From positions 48,041 through 112,040 of the forward strand of contig NZ_JAUSUD010000017.1 of the NCBI RefSeq assembly GCF_030813355.1: 64,000 nt of DNA, read 5' to 3'. How positions within the stretch are numbered: position 1 is the first letter of the stretch; each line of letters starts with the position of its first letter. The translations under genes and the position numbers were made by a program. The notes beneath the pieces are model-generated. The model worked only from the letters and a program-made list of their open reading frames with translations. It was not told the origin of the DNA and searched no databases. The DNA comes from Metabacillus malikii. GTDB taxonomy: Bacteria; Bacillota; Bacilli; Bacillales; Bacillaceae. Positions 35,907 through 45,664 of the stretch are shown one piece after another.

Positions 35907-36441
35907 TATGCTTCCCTTCTTTTTTAGGCATCGAAATAGTTGAGATGATTCTCTTCGTACGATTCGGAGCAGGTGTAAATTGCATATATTTTTCAAAGAT
36001 CTTTCTTAAATCTTGTATATATTGAAGAAACTCTTCATCAGAAAGGTGGAGGGCAACCTGTCGATAACCTACCCCATCACGTTCAAAATTTATCTCATCG
36101 TTTGCAAGATATGTTTGGAAATCAGCTGTTAACTGTGTAGTAAAAAAGAGAAAATGCTGCATATGTTCTTCTTTTGATAAATGCTTTACATCATCATTCA
36201 TCATCGTGACTGCAGGTGTATTTAATGTGTATACCTTTTCAATAGTGCCACGAATTTGGTTTTCCTCTGTTATGAGAAGCACATCTGCTTTCACTAGCGC
36301 ATCCAGCTGTCGATAAAGGGAAGCTTGTGCGATATCCTTTAATTCCTTTGCTAACATTTTCGCTGTTCTACTTTGACCGTCGAGAAACATTTGAACAATT
36401 CGAAATCGAATTGGATGCATAATCGTTTCTAATTTATTCAT
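35896..36441 (-). CDS. ArsR-like winged-helix transcriptional regulator
   Basis: A 181-residue regulator with an N-terminal winged-helix domain (about 1-75): MHPIRFRIVQMFLDGQSRTA, KELKDIAQASLYRQLDALVK, and the wing KVYTLNTPAV. The C-terminal part is helical and probably a dimer or effector domain. GGAGTT precedes ATG 36441. It is cotranscribed and overlapping with the alpha/beta hydrolase. A palindrome 38 bp upstream of the start (36479-36496) is a likely autoregulatory operator. Confidence 0.87.
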   Translation of the reverse strand: MNKLETIMHPIRFRIVQMFLDGQSRTAKMLAKELKDIAQASLYRQLDALVKADVLLITEENQIRGTIEKVYTLNTPAVTMMNDDVKHLSKEEHMQHFLFFTTQLTADFQTYLANDEINFERDGVGYRQVALHLSDEEFLQYIQDLRKIFEKYMQFTPAPNRTKRIISTISMPKKEGKHNDE

Positions 36442-36478
36442 AGGGCGTTAACTCCTTATTGTTATCAATTAATTAAAT

Positions 36479-36496
36479 ATTATCACATTTGATAAT
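36479..36496. promoter_or_regulatory. Putative operator of the winged-helix regulator
   Basis: ATTATCA, four bases, TGATAAT: a perfect 7-bp inverted repeat directly upstream of the regulator gene, with a further ATCAATT half-site nearby. Confidence 0.5.
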
Positions 36497-36696
36497 AATG
36501 AGCAATATGATTTTCAATTATTTGGATTATCATATCGTGTATTAGCACTTTTTTTGGGAAATATGAAGTAAACTGAACACTCTTAATGAAATTTTTCCAA
36601 CAAAAATAGTAAAAACCTATCATATTTGGAAGTGGAACCGGTCTACCACATCGGAAAATCTCCCAATTTCAATACATTGCCGCTTTCTATCAGCTG

Positions 36697-36798
36697 AATC
36701 TCTCAACTTTAGTAAAAAATCTCCCAACTTCGGTGAAAAATCTCTCAACTTTTCAAAGTAATCTCTCAACTTTTGCAGAAAATCTACCATTCGACAAA
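36697..36798 (+). repeat. 21-bp tandem repeat array, locus 1
   Basis: AATCTCTCAACTT-type units begin at exactly 36697, 36718, 36739 and 36760, followed at 36781 by the terminal AATCTACCATTCGACAAAAA. The variable half of each unit differs. One frame reads as heptads N-L-S-T-x-x-x, but it has no start codon or RBS. It lies in the divergent region upstream of the gene at 36866. The same array is at 40537-40638. Confidence 0.9.
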
Positions 36799-36865
36799 AA
36801 ACGAGCCTCTCTGATTACGAAATCGACTATTATAGTGGCAGGAATAAATATACAGGAGTGAAAGA

Positions 36866-37168
36866 ATGAGAAAAGTTGCAGTGCTAAGTATCGTTGTCAC
36901 TATCGTCTTAGGTTTGATTGCTCTCAATTTCCTTGGTCCTTACAATATTTTGTCTGCACTATCCGCTAACAATCTAGCAAAATATGAAAAGCTACAACAA
37001 CAAGTAGATGGAGAAATTATTGATATTACATATGTTGGCGGGCATACATATCACATTCAAACAAAAAAAAAGAATTACGTACTCATTGATAAAAGTGATG
37101 ACCTATATAAAAAATTCGAAGTTTATGAACTACATAATGAAGTTGAGATTTTTAAGAACCCTATGTAA
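36866..37168 (+). CDS. Small membrane-anchored hypothetical protein
   Basis: A 100-residue protein with an N-terminal hydrophobic helix (about 4-26, signal-anchor like) and a small beta-rich outer domain: GEIIDITYVGGHTYHIQTKK then NYVLIDKSDDLYKKFEVY. ATG 36866 follows CAGGAGTG. It is probably exposed on the outer face of the membrane. No family recognised. It is downstream of the 21-bp repeat array and upstream of the HAD gene without an obvious terminator. Confidence 0.75.
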   Translation: MRKVAVLSIVVTIVLGLIALNFLGPYNILSALSANNLAKYEKLQQQVDGEIIDITYVGGHTYHIQTKKKNYVLIDKSDDLYKKFEVYELHNEVEIFKNPM

Positions 37169-37353
37169 GGGAACAATGAAAATAGTCCGAGGAAAGAGAG
37201 GCAAGCTTATGACTAATTCATTTGTAATGATAATAGAGGCACCCACTATTCTTAAGTTCTCATCAGATCTTCTTGTAACACGCACACTTCATGAAAAGGT
37301 ATGCTAATCTATTATTAAGAAACGATATAATTTCAAGATAAGGATGGGTACAT

Positions 37354-37929
37354 ATGAACATATTATGGGATTTTGACGGAACATTATTTGATACATATCC
37401 TGGTTATACAAAGATTTTCTCGCAAGTGTTAGAAGTCGAAGCACCAAAAGATGAAATTTATAAACGATTAAAAGTATCACTTTCACATGCGATTGACTAC
37501 TATCGTCTTACAGAAAATCAAGTAAAAGAGATGGAACAATTAAAACGTCAGTTACTACCTGAGGATAGCTTGCCTTTTGAGCATGTTGAAGAAATTTTAA
37601 AATATGCTGATAAAAATGTGATTATGACACATAAGGATCGAGCAGGTGTGCTTGATATATTAAAACATTACGGATGGGAAAAATACTTTGTTGATATGGT
37701 TGCAAGTGATGATGGCTATCCACGCAAACCAGATGCTGCATCTTATCGTTATTTACATGAAAAGCATCACATTGATTTAGTGATTGGCGATCGGGATCTT
37801 GATCTAATTCCTGGAAAAGAATTAGGCATTAAAACTTGTGCATTTGGAACAAAAAGTGAAGTAGCAGACTACTATCTAGAAAACTATGCAGATTTCTTTC
37901 AAGTAATTGAGAGTAATAGGCAGAAATAA
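37354..37929 (+). CDS. HAD-superfamily hydrolase (subfamily IA)
   Basis: A 191-residue phosphatase-like HAD protein. Motif I is ILWDFDGTLFDTYPG (nucleophile Asp7), motif II is the threonine in VIMTHKDRAG, motif III the lysine in YPRKPDAASY, and motif IV VIGDRDLDLIPG. The cap insertion between motifs I and II is short and helical. It would dephosphorylate a small metabolite in the cytosol; the substrate is unknown. ATG 37354 follows AAGGATGG. A terminator hairpin follows at 37981. Confidence 0.92.
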   Translation: MNILWDFDGTLFDTYPGYTKIFSQVLEVEAPKDEIYKRLKVSLSHAIDYYRLTENQVKEMEQLKRQLLPEDSLPFEHVEEILKYADKNVIMTHKDRAGVLDILKHYGWEKYFVDMVASDDGYPRKPDAASYRYLHEKHHIDLVIGDRDLDLIPGKELGIKTCAFGTKSEVADYYLENYADFFQVIESNRQK

Positions 37930-37980
37930 TGAAAAAACATAAATGAAATGAATGGGTTCGCCGCTATCTGTATACAAACT

Positions 37981-38018
37981 AGCAGTTCAATGAGTAATTA
38001 GAATTGGACTGCTTCTTT
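37981..38018 (+). terminator. Terminator of the HAD gene
   Basis: AGCAGTTCAAT and ATTGGACTGCT form an 11-bp stem with one G-T pair, followed by TTCTTTTAT. Confidence 0.75.
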
Positions 38019-38118
38019 TATAGCCTTAAATCCACCATAATTCAGAAAGTTTTGAAACAAAGCATCGACTTATTCGTATTAAAGAAGTGATACATCCTAA
38101 AAGAATGAGGCTGATTAG

Positions 38119-38988
38119 ATGCAAAGGAAAATTGAAACGATTTCAATTAATGGACAATCACTTGAATATTCAATCATAGGTGACGGAAAACCGATCCTCG
38201 TTTTCCATGGTGGACATTCCAATTGCCACGAGGAGTTTGGTTATGATGCATTAGTGGAAAAAGGCTATTCTTTAATCACACCTTCTCGGGCAGGGTATGG
38301 AGCTACTTCAAAAGAAATTGGCGAAAATTTAGCAGTAGCTTGTACTATCTATATGGAATTATTAAGATACTTAAAAATTGAAACCGTTCATGTACTCGCA
38401 ATATCAGCAGGTGGACCAACGGGGATTTATTTCGCATCTACATATCCTGAAATCGTTAAGTCGCTTACTTTGCAATCTGCAGTGACGAAAGAATGGTTAA
38501 CTCCTCAAGATATTGAATATAAAGCTGCCAAACTATTATTTCGACCAATAACTGAAAAAATGACTTGGAAACTCATAGCCACAATGAGCAACCTATTTCC
38601 TTCTTTCATCTTTAGGCAAATGTTCGGATCATTTAGTAAGCTGTCATATAAGGAAGCCAAGAAAATGATACGTGAAGAGGACATCGAAGCGATTAGGAAA
38701 ATGAACAATCGCCAACGGTCAGGTTGTGGGTTTTTTATTGATTTAGACCAGACAAAAGAACTTACAAAGGAACAATTACAGGAGATCAAGTGTCCAACCT
38801 TCATTATGTATAGCAAGAATGACGGTTCAGTTTCTTTAGAGCATCCAAATTATGCACATGAACACATTCCGCACTCTGAACTTTGTTTCCTAAATACATG
38901 GGGCCATCTTATTTGGCTTGGCAACACCTCACATGTAACCAATGAAAAGTACTTGAGTTTCTTAGGTACATTTGCTAATGAAAAGTGA
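38119..38988 (+). CDS. Alpha/beta hydrolase
   Basis: A 289-residue alpha/beta-fold hydrolase with the oxyanion HG motif (ILVFHGGHSN), the strand-helix TPSRAGYGATS, the nucleophile elbow VLAISAGGPTGIYFA, where Ser lies in AISAG rather than the usual G-x-S-x-G first position, and late acid and His (MYSKNDGSVS, NTWGHLIWLG). The altered elbow is seen in some family branches and does not by itself imply loss of activity. ATG 38119 has only a modest GAGG RBS. No operon partner. Confidence 0.88.
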   Translation: MQRKIETISINGQSLEYSIIGDGKPILVFHGGHSNCHEEFGYDALVEKGYSLITPSRAGYGATSKEIGENLAVACTIYMELLRYLKIETVHVLAISAGGPTGIYFASTYPEIVKSLTLQSAVTKEWLTPQDIEYKAAKLLFRPITEKMTWKLIATMSNLFPSFIFRQMFGSFSKLSYKEAKKMIREEDIEAIRKMNNRQRSGCGFFIDLDQTKELTKEQLQEIKCPTFIMYSKNDGSVSLEHPNYAHEHIPHSELCFLNTWGHLIWLGNTSHVTNEKYLSFLGTFANEK

Positions 38989-39091
38989 AAAGAGTTCAAC
39001 GGCTGAAAAAGTTCACAAATTGTTCACTTACAAGAAAAATTCGAAACTCCTATAATAATCAACGTGTCAAAAAATATAGGAGTTGATTGAT

Positions 39092-39568
39092 ATGCCTTCA
39101 ACAAAGAGGGAGAGCTTTTATTTTGGGGTCATGATGTGCACTGGAATGGTCATCGTAATGTCGATTTATAATTTGTACATCTCAGGTATGGCTGGGAAAA
39201 TGACAATAAACCAATTTTTTATCCAACTGCTTATCGGGTTTGCTATTGCCTTATTGCTTGATTTATTTATCGTTGGACCAATTGCTAAAAAGATTGCCTT
39301 TTCTTTGCCTTACGATAAGTCGAAAAAGGTGTTTGTCGTACTTTCTATATCGTTTTTTATGGTATTAGGAATGGTTACGTGGATGTCTTTATATGGCTTG
39401 GGAACAGCTTATTTCAGCAATGGAATCGAGAATTCATTCGTACAGAACTATTTGGCAATTTTCATGAAAAACTTTATTGTTGCATTGCCTCTGCAGTTAC
39501 TTATCATGGGGCCATTAGTGCGGTTTGTCTTTATGAAGATTAAAGGTCAGCGAAAAGTGATCGCTTAA
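39092..39568 (+). CDS. DUF2798-like four-helix membrane protein
   Basis: A 158-residue integral membrane protein made of two similar halves, each with two helices and the pattern MCTGMVIVMSIYNLYISG or MVLGMVTWMSLYGLGTAY, followed by LLIGFAIALLLDLFIVGPIA or FIVALPLQLLIMGPLVRFV. This tandem arrangement fits the DUF2798 family, whose function is unknown. I start at ATG 39092 (MPSTKRESF) behind AGGAG at 39078-39082. A bidirectional terminator follows immediately. Confidence 0.82.
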   Translation: MPSTKRESFYFGVMMCTGMVIVMSIYNLYISGMAGKMTINQFFIQLLIGFAIALLLDLFIVGPIAKKIAFSLPYDKSKKVFVVLSISFFMVLGMVTWMSLYGLGTAYFSNGIENSFVQNYLAIFMKNFIVALPLQLLIMGPLVRFVFMKIKGQRKVIA

Positions 39569-39600
39569 ATGAAAAGGGAGGTCTACCCTCTCTTTTCATT
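39568..39600. terminator. Bidirectional terminator
   Basis: AATGAAAAGGGAG region pairs with CTCTTTTCATT; it spans the gap between convergent genes ending at 39568 and 39600. Confidence 0.82.
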
Positions 39601-39884
39601 TATTCAAAAATATATTCAACATCATCATCTTTCAGGTCAACTTTTAAGCGATAATCCTCGAGGAACCACGCATCCTGTTGTGAAAAGTAAAATGTGATAC
39701 CTTCGACAACAGTACTGATTGCGATGGACTCTTCTTTTCCGATGGAAAGGCCTAAATAATAATCACGATGGACTGTCGGAATTCCACCATAGAGCTTGAC
39801 GACGAAACGTACAAACTCACCATCTTGTAAATCCATCTCCGTTTTGAACCAGTTTGCCGCTTCTTTGCTAACAGTTAGTTTCAT
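39600..39884 (-). CDS. HesB/YneR-like protein
   Basis: A 94-residue protein of the HesB-like (Fe-S biosynthesis) fold related to B. subtilis YneR: it opens MKLTVSKEAANWFKTEMDLQ, then FVRFVVKLYGGIPTVHRDYY and GITFYFSQQDAWFLEDYRLK. It lacks all the cluster-binding cysteines of true A-type carriers, so a canonical Fe-S carrier role is unlikely. GAGGTG precedes ATG 39884. Confidence 0.88.
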   Translation of the reverse strand: MKLTVSKEAANWFKTEMDLQDGEFVRFVVKLYGGIPTVHRDYYLGLSIGKEESIAISTVVEGITFYFSQQDAWFLEDYRLKVDLKDDDVEYIFE

Positions 39885-40055
39885 TGGTGCACCTCGTTTT
39901 CTTTAGTAATCTTCTTTTAACTTAAAGATTTACTCCATATATATATTATAGCCCAACAACAGGTGAGAACAAAAATTAGACAACTTAATTGTGTGATTTA
40001 TATTCGAAAATGCACTATACTTATAGAGAAGATTTTTAAAAAGGATGCATGACCG

Positions 40056-40322
40056 ATGAACGTTTTGGGAAAATGGTTTTCGAAAAAGGAAAAACTAAAG
40101 ATAGAGTTTTGTGAAAAGAATCTTGACCGCTTCTATTCGGAAGAAGATTTTGTACAATTTAGTACACTTTTTAACGATAAACGAATTGAGTATAAAGAAT
40201 ATCAATGTCAAAGCAAATGCAAGGAATGTAAAAAATCACCGTACGCAATCGTAAACGGTGAAATGATTACATGTGAAAGCCCACTTGAGTTACTGGGGAC
40301 ATTGAAAAAGATGAATAAATAA
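40056..40322 (+). CDS. DUF1450 protein (second copy)
   Basis: An 88-residue DUF1450 member with an N-terminal basic extension (MNVLGKWFSKKEK) and the core CQSKCKECKKSPYAIVNGEM, again a C-x3-C-x2-C cluster followed by the shared YAIVNG. It is divergent from the paralogue at 25935, which has a different spacing of the N-terminal half. AAAGGATG provides the RBS. The function is unknown. Confidence 0.82.
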   Translation: MNVLGKWFSKKEKLKIEFCEKNLDRFYSEEDFVQFSTLFNDKRIEYKEYQCQSKCKECKKSPYAIVNGEMITCESPLELLGTLKKMNK

Positions 40323-40536
40323 GTAATATGAAAAGGCCGATTTCATTGATATGGTAGATGGAATTGGTCTATTTTTTATGAAGGAGGTCAGTTAGTAATT
40401 GCTAAATATAAATTTGCCCAAAAAACTTGTCAGACTCTTAGCATATTAGGCAATAGATGCACAAATTTGCTGAAAAGCTTTCTAATTTATTGGGCAACTC
40501 CACAATTTCAACAAAACAACTCATAGAATCACTATG

Positions 40537-40638
40537 AATCTCCCAACTTCTCGAAAAAATCTCTCAACCTTAGCAGAAAATCTCTCAACTTCTCAAAAAA
40601 ATCTCTCAACTTCACCAGAAAATCTACCATTCGACAAA
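40537..40638 (+). repeat. 21-bp tandem repeat array, locus 2
   Basis: Units begin at exactly 40537, 40558, 40579 and 40600, and the terminal AATCTACCATTCGACAAAAA begins at 40621, the same number of units, spacing and end sequence as locus 1. A 61-codon open frame across it (NLSTLAE-type heptads) is a by-product of the 21-bp period and has no RBS. Confidence 0.9.
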
Positions 40639-40773
40639 AATCCTCCTGCCGCAAACTCACCAATCTCCACCTGTTTAAACACGCACCAATTAGTAGCTAA
40701 AACCGATAAAATCGAGTAGTTTACTCTATCAATAGTCAAAATTTTATTATACAATTATTGTAAACGTTTGCGG

Positions 40774-41514
40774 TTATTCACGATGACGCTTTTTAAATAA
40801 TGGTTCGACATCTTCACTTTTAAGCATGATAAAAATGAGTAAATAAAGTAGGCCACCCATTCCAATAATCCATGTAAAAAACTTTGTGAAGAAATTTCCT
40901 GTTGCTGAGCCTTTAGAGATCATTAGGTAATTGCCGTCAGTCGGCTCTGCGATAATGAGAAAGACTAATGAAAGGATGGCAAAAATAACGAAAAAGCCAC
41001 TTGCAAATTTCAACACAGTCGGTACGTCTTTGTTAAGATTTAAAATGAAATGAATTGTTAAGCCGATGACGAAAAAGATTGTTAAGATAATTGCTAGCAT
41101 TGGTACGTGCAGTTTAATTAATGCAATTGGAAGGGTAGCGAATATACCAAGTCCTGCTAACATTCCGATTACAAACAGAAAGAAATGTGATAAAGGTTTA
41201 TGTATCTTATTCACTAGTAATGTACCAATGATGCTAGCAATTCCTATTACCCAATATAGAATTGAGATCGTTTTTAAGATTTGGTAGTATGGCTCTGCAA
41301 GGGCAGGCTCATAGCCAGCGTCATGGATGGTTTCCTCAAGATGATTTGTTAAGCAATACCAACCAATTAACAGCAGAAGCGTTAGCGTAATGCTCGTTAA
41401 CAGAGGTTGTGATGATGAGTCATCTTTATTATTTTGCCGGGTCTTACCTGCTAATGCCCGCTCTTTTTTCCTTTTTTGCTGAAGTGCTGCTTTCTGTCTT
41501 TGTTTGTTTTTCAT
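40774..41514 (-). CDS. Polytopic membrane protein with basic N-terminus, hypothetical
   Basis: A 246-residue protein. The first 45 residues are highly basic and soluble (NKQRQKAALQQKRKKERALA), followed by six or seven hydrophobic helices (about 48-65, 85-105, 112-135, 140-165, 172-195, 215-240). I start at ATG 41514 with AAAGGTGTAG upstream. No transporter or enzyme motif is seen. It is divergent from fbp. Unrecognised family. Confidence 0.75.
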   Translation of the reverse strand: MKNKQRQKAALQQKRKKERALAGKTRQNNKDDSSSQPLLTSITLTLLLLIGWYCLTNHLEETIHDAGYEPALAEPYYQILKTISILYWVIGIASIIGTLLVNKIHKPLSHFFLFVIGMLAGLGIFATLPIALIKLHVPMLAIILTIFFVIGLTIHFILNLNKDVPTVLKFASGFFVIFAILSLVFLIIAEPTDGNYLMISKGSATGNFFTKFFTWIIGMGGLLYLLIFIMLKSEDVEPLFKKRHRE

Positions 41515-41722
41515 ATAATCTACACCTTTGTACATTGATATGTTATGGTCATTTTAAGATTGATGGTTGTCACTAGACTATGAAAAGAGTACTATGATAG
41601 TCAGTATATTTGCAAATAAAGAGCTAAACATTTACACATCGTTTTTTTATAATATAAGTATTTACTAGTGTTCTAAAAGAAGTCTCATATAAAGAATGTT
41701 TAAAAAAGGGGATGCAGTCACA

Positions 41723-43654
41723 GTGAACTCAAGATTTTTAGATTTACTGGCTCAACGCTATGATAGTGAAGAAAAGGTTATTACAGAAATTATTAATCTC
41801 GAAGCAATCCTTAATTTACCAAAGGGTACCGAACATTTTGTCAGTGATTTACACGGTGAATATCAGGCATTTCAACATGTGCTCAGAAATGGTTCAGGAC
41901 GAGTAAAAGAAAAGATTAGAGACATCTTTAGCGGTGTCTTGTATGAGAAAGAAATCATTGAACTCGCGACATTAGTCTATTATCCTGAAGAAAAATTACA
42001 GATAATTAAGAATAATTTTACTAATGAACAGGAATTACATACATGGTACTCCGAAACAATTGACCGCATGATTAAGCTTATTTCATATGCATCATCGAAG
42101 TATACACGTTCGAAATTGCGTAAAGCATTGCCTAAGCAGTTTACATATATTATTGAAGAACTATTATATAAAACCGAGGAACCAGCAAATAAGGAGCAAT
42201 ACTATACAAAGATTGTTCAGCAAATTATTTCGCTCGGACAGGCGGATAAGCTCATTATTGGTCTGGCTTACAGCACACAAAGATTAGTAGTTGACCATCT
42301 TCACGTTGTCGGAGATATCTATGACCGCGGACCTGAACCTGATAAAATTATGGATACACTTATAAACTATCATTCTGTTGACATACAATGGGGGAACCAT
42401 GATGTTCTTTGGCTTGGTGCATTTGCCGGTTCAAAAGTATGTCTAGCAAATATTATCCGTATCTGTGCCCGTTACGATAATCTCGACATTATCGAAGATG
42501 TCTACGGAATCAATTTACGCCCTTTACTCAACTTAGCAGAAAAATATTATGATGACAATCCGGCATTCAGACCAAAGCGTCATTCTGATAAAAAGCAATG
42601 TGAGCATGAACAGCTGCAAATAACAAAAATACACCAAGCGATTGCTATTATCCAGTTTAAGCTTGAAAGTCCAATCATTAAAAGACGACCTAACTTTAAT
42701 ATGTCAGATAGACTGTTACTAGAAAAAATTAACTATGACACAAACGAAATTACCATTCATGATAAAACATACGAACTAGAAAACACATGCTTTGCGACAA
42801 TCAATCCAGAGAAGCCAGACGAACTGCTTGAGGAAGAGCAGGAAGTAATCGACAAGCTTCTATTTTCTGTTCAACATTCAGAAAAGCTAGCACGACATAT
42901 GAACTTCTTAATGAAAAAAGGTAGCCTCTACTTACGTTATAATGGAAATCTTTTAATTCATGGATGTATTCCATTAGATGAAAATGGAAAGATGGAAGAA
43001 ATGGAAATTAATAATGCTACGTATGCAGGGCGTGAATTACTTGACGTATTTGAACAGCAATTACGTTTTTCGTTTGCACATCCAGAAGAAACAGACGATC
43101 TAGCAACAGACATAGTTTGGTACCTATGGACAGGCGAGTATTCATCGCTATTTGGAAAACGAGAGATGACAACATTTGAGCGCTATTTCATTAAAGATAA
43201 AGAAACACATAAAGAACGGAAAAACCCTTACTACTATTTACGTGAAAACGAAGAGACTTGCCGTCAAATTTTACAAGAATTCGGATTAAATCCGGACCAA
43301 GGGCATATCATAAACGGCCATACACCTGTTAAAGAAATCGAAGGTGAAAACCCAATCAAAGCAAACGGAAAAATGATCGTTATCGATGGCGGCTTTTCAA
43401 AAGCGTATCAATCAAAAACAGGAATAGCTGGTTACACACTCTTGTATAATTCATACGGTATGCAGCTCGTTGCCCACCAACAATTTAACTCGAAAAAAGA
43501 CGTCCTCCTAAACGGCACAGACGTCCTATCAGTTAAAAGATTAGTAGATAAAGAATTAGAACGGAAAAAGGTACTAGAAACGAACATTGGTGAAGAGATT
43601 TTACAAGAAATCTCTATCTTAAATAGTTTGATGGAGTATCGGTATACGAAGTAG
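41723..43654 (+). CDS. fbp: Fructose-1,6-bisphosphatase class III
   Basis: Gluconeogenic class III FBPase of the Firmicutes type (EC 3.1.3.11), belonging to the calcineurin-like metallophosphatases and Mn-dependent. Metal-binding motifs are [35 protein letters not shown] and, late, [16 protein letters not shown] favour GTG 41723 ([14 protein letters not shown], 643 residues) because AAAGGGG at 41706-41711 precedes it; ATG 41696 lacks an RBS and would give 652. It is monocistronic. A decayed 52-bp repeat array follows. Confidence 0.95.
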   Translation: MNSRFLDLLAQRYDSEEKVITEIINLEAILNLPKGTEHFVSDLHGEYQAFQHVLRNGSGRVKEKIRDIFSGVLYEKEIIELATLVYYPEEKLQIIKNNFTNEQELHTWYSETIDRMIKLISYASSKYTRSKLRKALPKQFTYIIEELLYKTEEPANKEQYYTKIVQQIISLGQADKLIIGLAYSTQRLVVDHLHVVGDIYDRGPEPDKIMDTLINYHSVDIQWGNHDVLWLGAFAGSKVCLANIIRICARYDNLDIIEDVYGINLRPLLNLAEKYYDDNPAFRPKRHSDKKQCEHEQLQITKIHQAIAIIQFKLESPIIKRRPNFNMSDRLLLEKINYDTNEITIHDKTYELENTCFATINPEKPDELLEEEQEVIDKLLFSVQHSEKLARHMNFLMKKGSLYLRYNGNLLIHGCIPLDENGKMEEMEINNATYAGRELLDVFEQQLRFSFAHPEETDDLATDIVWYLWTGEYSSLFGKREMTTFERYFIKDKETHKERKNPYYYLRENEETCRQILQEFGLNPDQGHIINGHTPVKEIEGENPIKANGKMIVIDGGFSKAYQSKTGIAGYTLLYNSYGMQLVAHQQFNSKKDVLLNGTDVLSVKRLVDKELERKKVLETNIGEEILQEISILNSLMEYRYTK

Positions 43655-43764
43655 GTTTCATACGGTGGGTGAAGGATATAGCTGTTATAAGGTGAGTTCT
43701 TCACCCTGGGTAAGAATGAATATAGAAAGCAACAATGAAACTTTATTTTCCTGATGATGATTAA

Positions 43765-44030
43765 GAAAAAGAGGCTCATGAGGTAGTGGAAGCCGTTTAG
43801 ATTAGGAAAAAAGGGTTTCATAATGTTAATGAAGCGGATTTCTTCGATGACTTTTTAGCAAAAACGGATTCATAACGGTGATGAAGAAGTTTTTCTCAAT
43901 GAAGATTAAGAGAAAAAGGATTCAATAGTGTTGATGAAGTAGTTTTCTCGAATGAACTTAAAGAAAAAAAGGGAATTCTCGATAAACTTTAATAGTAAAA
44001 GATCTCATCATGTTGTTGAAGTAAATATCC
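43765..44030 (+). repeat. 52-bp repeat array C, decayed
   Basis: TTCA motifs occur at 43817, 43869 and 43921, exactly 52 bp apart, each followed by an ATGAAG or GATGAAG arm and a TTTCTC/TTCTTCG linker; further degenerate units flank them. The core agrees with arrays A and B, but stems are short (TTCAT with ATGAA). It lies 3' of fbp on the same strand. Confidence 0.75.
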
Positions 44031-44078
44031 TTAAATAGCTATAAAATACACTTTGCAATCTTAAAGTTAGACCATAAA

Positions 44079-44113
44079 AAAAGTCACTTTACTATTTTAG
44101 TAAAGTGACTTTT
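44079..44113. terminator. Bidirectional terminator between array C and ahpF
   Basis: AAAAGTCACTTTACTA and TAGTAAAGTGACTTTT form a perfect 16-bp stem with a 3-nt loop. Confidence 0.9.
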
Positions 44114-44123
44114 CATTTAATCA

Positions 44124-45650
44124 TTAGTTTCGAATAAGGTAATCGAATGCGCCTAATGAAGCGGTCGCACCTGAACCCATTGAAATGATGATTTGTTTAT
44201 AGGCACTATCTGTACAGTCTCCTGCAGCAAATACTCCTGGAAGATTTGTTGCGCCGTGGCGGTCTACGATGATTTCGCCGAATTTCGTGCGCTCCACTTT
44301 ATCGCCTAACCAATCTGTGTTAGGAACAAGACCGATTTGGACAAATACACCTTCAAGTTCAACGTGGTGTTCTTCATTTGTTTCACGGTCAACATACGTA
44401 ATACCGTTCACTTTGTCTGTACCTGTAATCTCCTTCGTTTGAACGTTCTTAAGAACCGTTACATTTGGAAGGCTATATAGGCGTTCTTGTAATACTGAAT
44501 CTGCTTTTAGCTCTGGTAAGAATTCTAAGACTGTGACATGTTTCACAATCCCAGCAAGGTCAATAGCTGCTTCGATACCTGAGTTACCTCCACCGATAAC
44601 TGCTACATGTTTGCCTTCGAATAATGGACCATCACAGTGTGGGCAGTATGCGACACCTTTGTTTTTGAACTCGGCTTCGCCTGGGACACCGATGTTTCTC
44701 CAGCGTGCACCAGTTGAAATGATGACAGATTTACTCTTGAGCACTGCACCACTTTCAAGTTCTACTTCAATAAGGTCTTTCTTTTCTAAGCCTTTTGCAC
44801 GTTGTAAGTTCATGACATCAATCTCATAATCTTTTACATGCTCTTCAAGACTTGCTGCAAGCTTTGGACCTTCAGTATATTTTGTTCCGATGAAGTTCTC
44901 AATTCCCATTGTATCCATTACTTGGCCGCCGAAGCGTTCTGCAACGATACCAGTGCGAATTCCTTTACGAGCTGCGTAAATGGCTGCACTTGCACCAGCT
45001 GGACCACCACCGACAACAAGAACATCAAATGGGTCTTTGTTAGCTAACTCGGATGCGTCTGGAGTACTGCCTAATTTTGCAAGGATTTCCTCTAGAGACA
45101 TACGGCCGCTGCCGAATGTTTCACCGTTTAAGAATACAGTTGGTACTGCCATAATGTTTTTGCTTTCAACTTCATCTTTAAACGCTGCACCATCAATCAT
45201 CGTATGAGTGATGCCAGGGTTTAATAAGCTCATCACATTAAGTGCCTGAACGACATCAGGACAGTTATGACATGTTAAGCTAATGTATGAATCGAAGTGG
45301 TATTCGCCTTTAATCGCTTTAATCTGGTCGATTACTTTTTGGTCGACCTTTGGTGCTCTACCGCTTACTTGGAGAAGGGCTAGAACTAATGAAGTAAATT
45401 CATGTCCTAGTGGAATCCCTGCAAATGTGATTCCTGTATCTTCACCAATTCGATTTACACTGAAGCTTGGTGTTTTTGGTAATTCTGCGTGCTCAACTTT
45501 AATTCGTTGTGACATAGTTGCTAATTCATCTACTAAAGCAAGCATGTCGCGGGAAACTTTATCAGATCCCGCGCTTACTTTAAGCAGAACATCGCCCTCC
45601 ATCATTTCGAGATATTGGGCTAATTGAGCTTTGATATCTGCTTCTAACAT
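44124..45650 (-). CDS. ahpF: Alkyl hydroperoxide reductase subunit F
   Basis: A 508-residue flavoprotein disulfide reductase that passes electrons from NAD(P)H to AhpC. The N-terminal tandem thioredoxin-like domain (about 1-200) carries the CHNC redox pair ([10 protein letters not shown], near 129). The FAD domain has [19 protein letters not shown] (near 213), the redox pair in [10 protein letters not shown], the NADH motif [12 protein letters not shown] and the C-terminal FAD motif [10 protein letters not shown]. Full length for the family. AAGGAGTG precedes ATG 45650. It lies 14 bp downstream of ahpC, forming the ahpCF operon. Confidence 0.97.
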   Translation of the reverse strand: MLEADIKAQLAQYLEMMEGDVLLKVSAGSDKVSRDMLALVDELATMSQRIKVEHAELPKTPSFSVNRIGEDTGITFAGIPLGHEFTSLVLALLQVSGRAPKVDQKVIDQIKAIKGEYHFDSYISLTCHNCPDVVQALNVMSLLNPGITHTMIDGAAFKDEVESKNIMAVPTVFLNGETFGSGRMSLEEILAKLGSTPDASELANKDPFDVLVVGGGPAGASAAIYAARKGIRTGIVAERFGGQVMDTMGIENFIGTKYTEGPKLAASLEEHVKDYEIDVMNLQRAKGLEKKDLIEVELESGAVLKSKSVIISTGARWRNIGVPGEAEFKNKGVAYCPHCDGPLFEGKHVAVIGGGNSGIEAAIDLAGIVKHVTVLEFLPELKADSVLQERLYSLPNVTVLKNVQTKEITGTDKVNGITYVDRETNEEHHVELEGVFVQIGLVPNTDWLGDKVERTKFGEIIVDRHGATNLPGVFAAGDCTDSAYKQIIISMGSGATASLGAFDYLIRN

Positions 45651-45664
45651 ATTGGTTGCACTCC

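Noticed and set aside
37008..37307. 99-codon frame overlapping the 36866 gene
   Set aside because: It is an out-of-frame shadow of the membrane-anchored protein gene with no RBS of its own.
40534..40719. 61-codon frame with NLST heptads
   Set aside because: It arises from the 21-bp period; there is no RBS, and the equivalent frame at locus 1 has no start codon.
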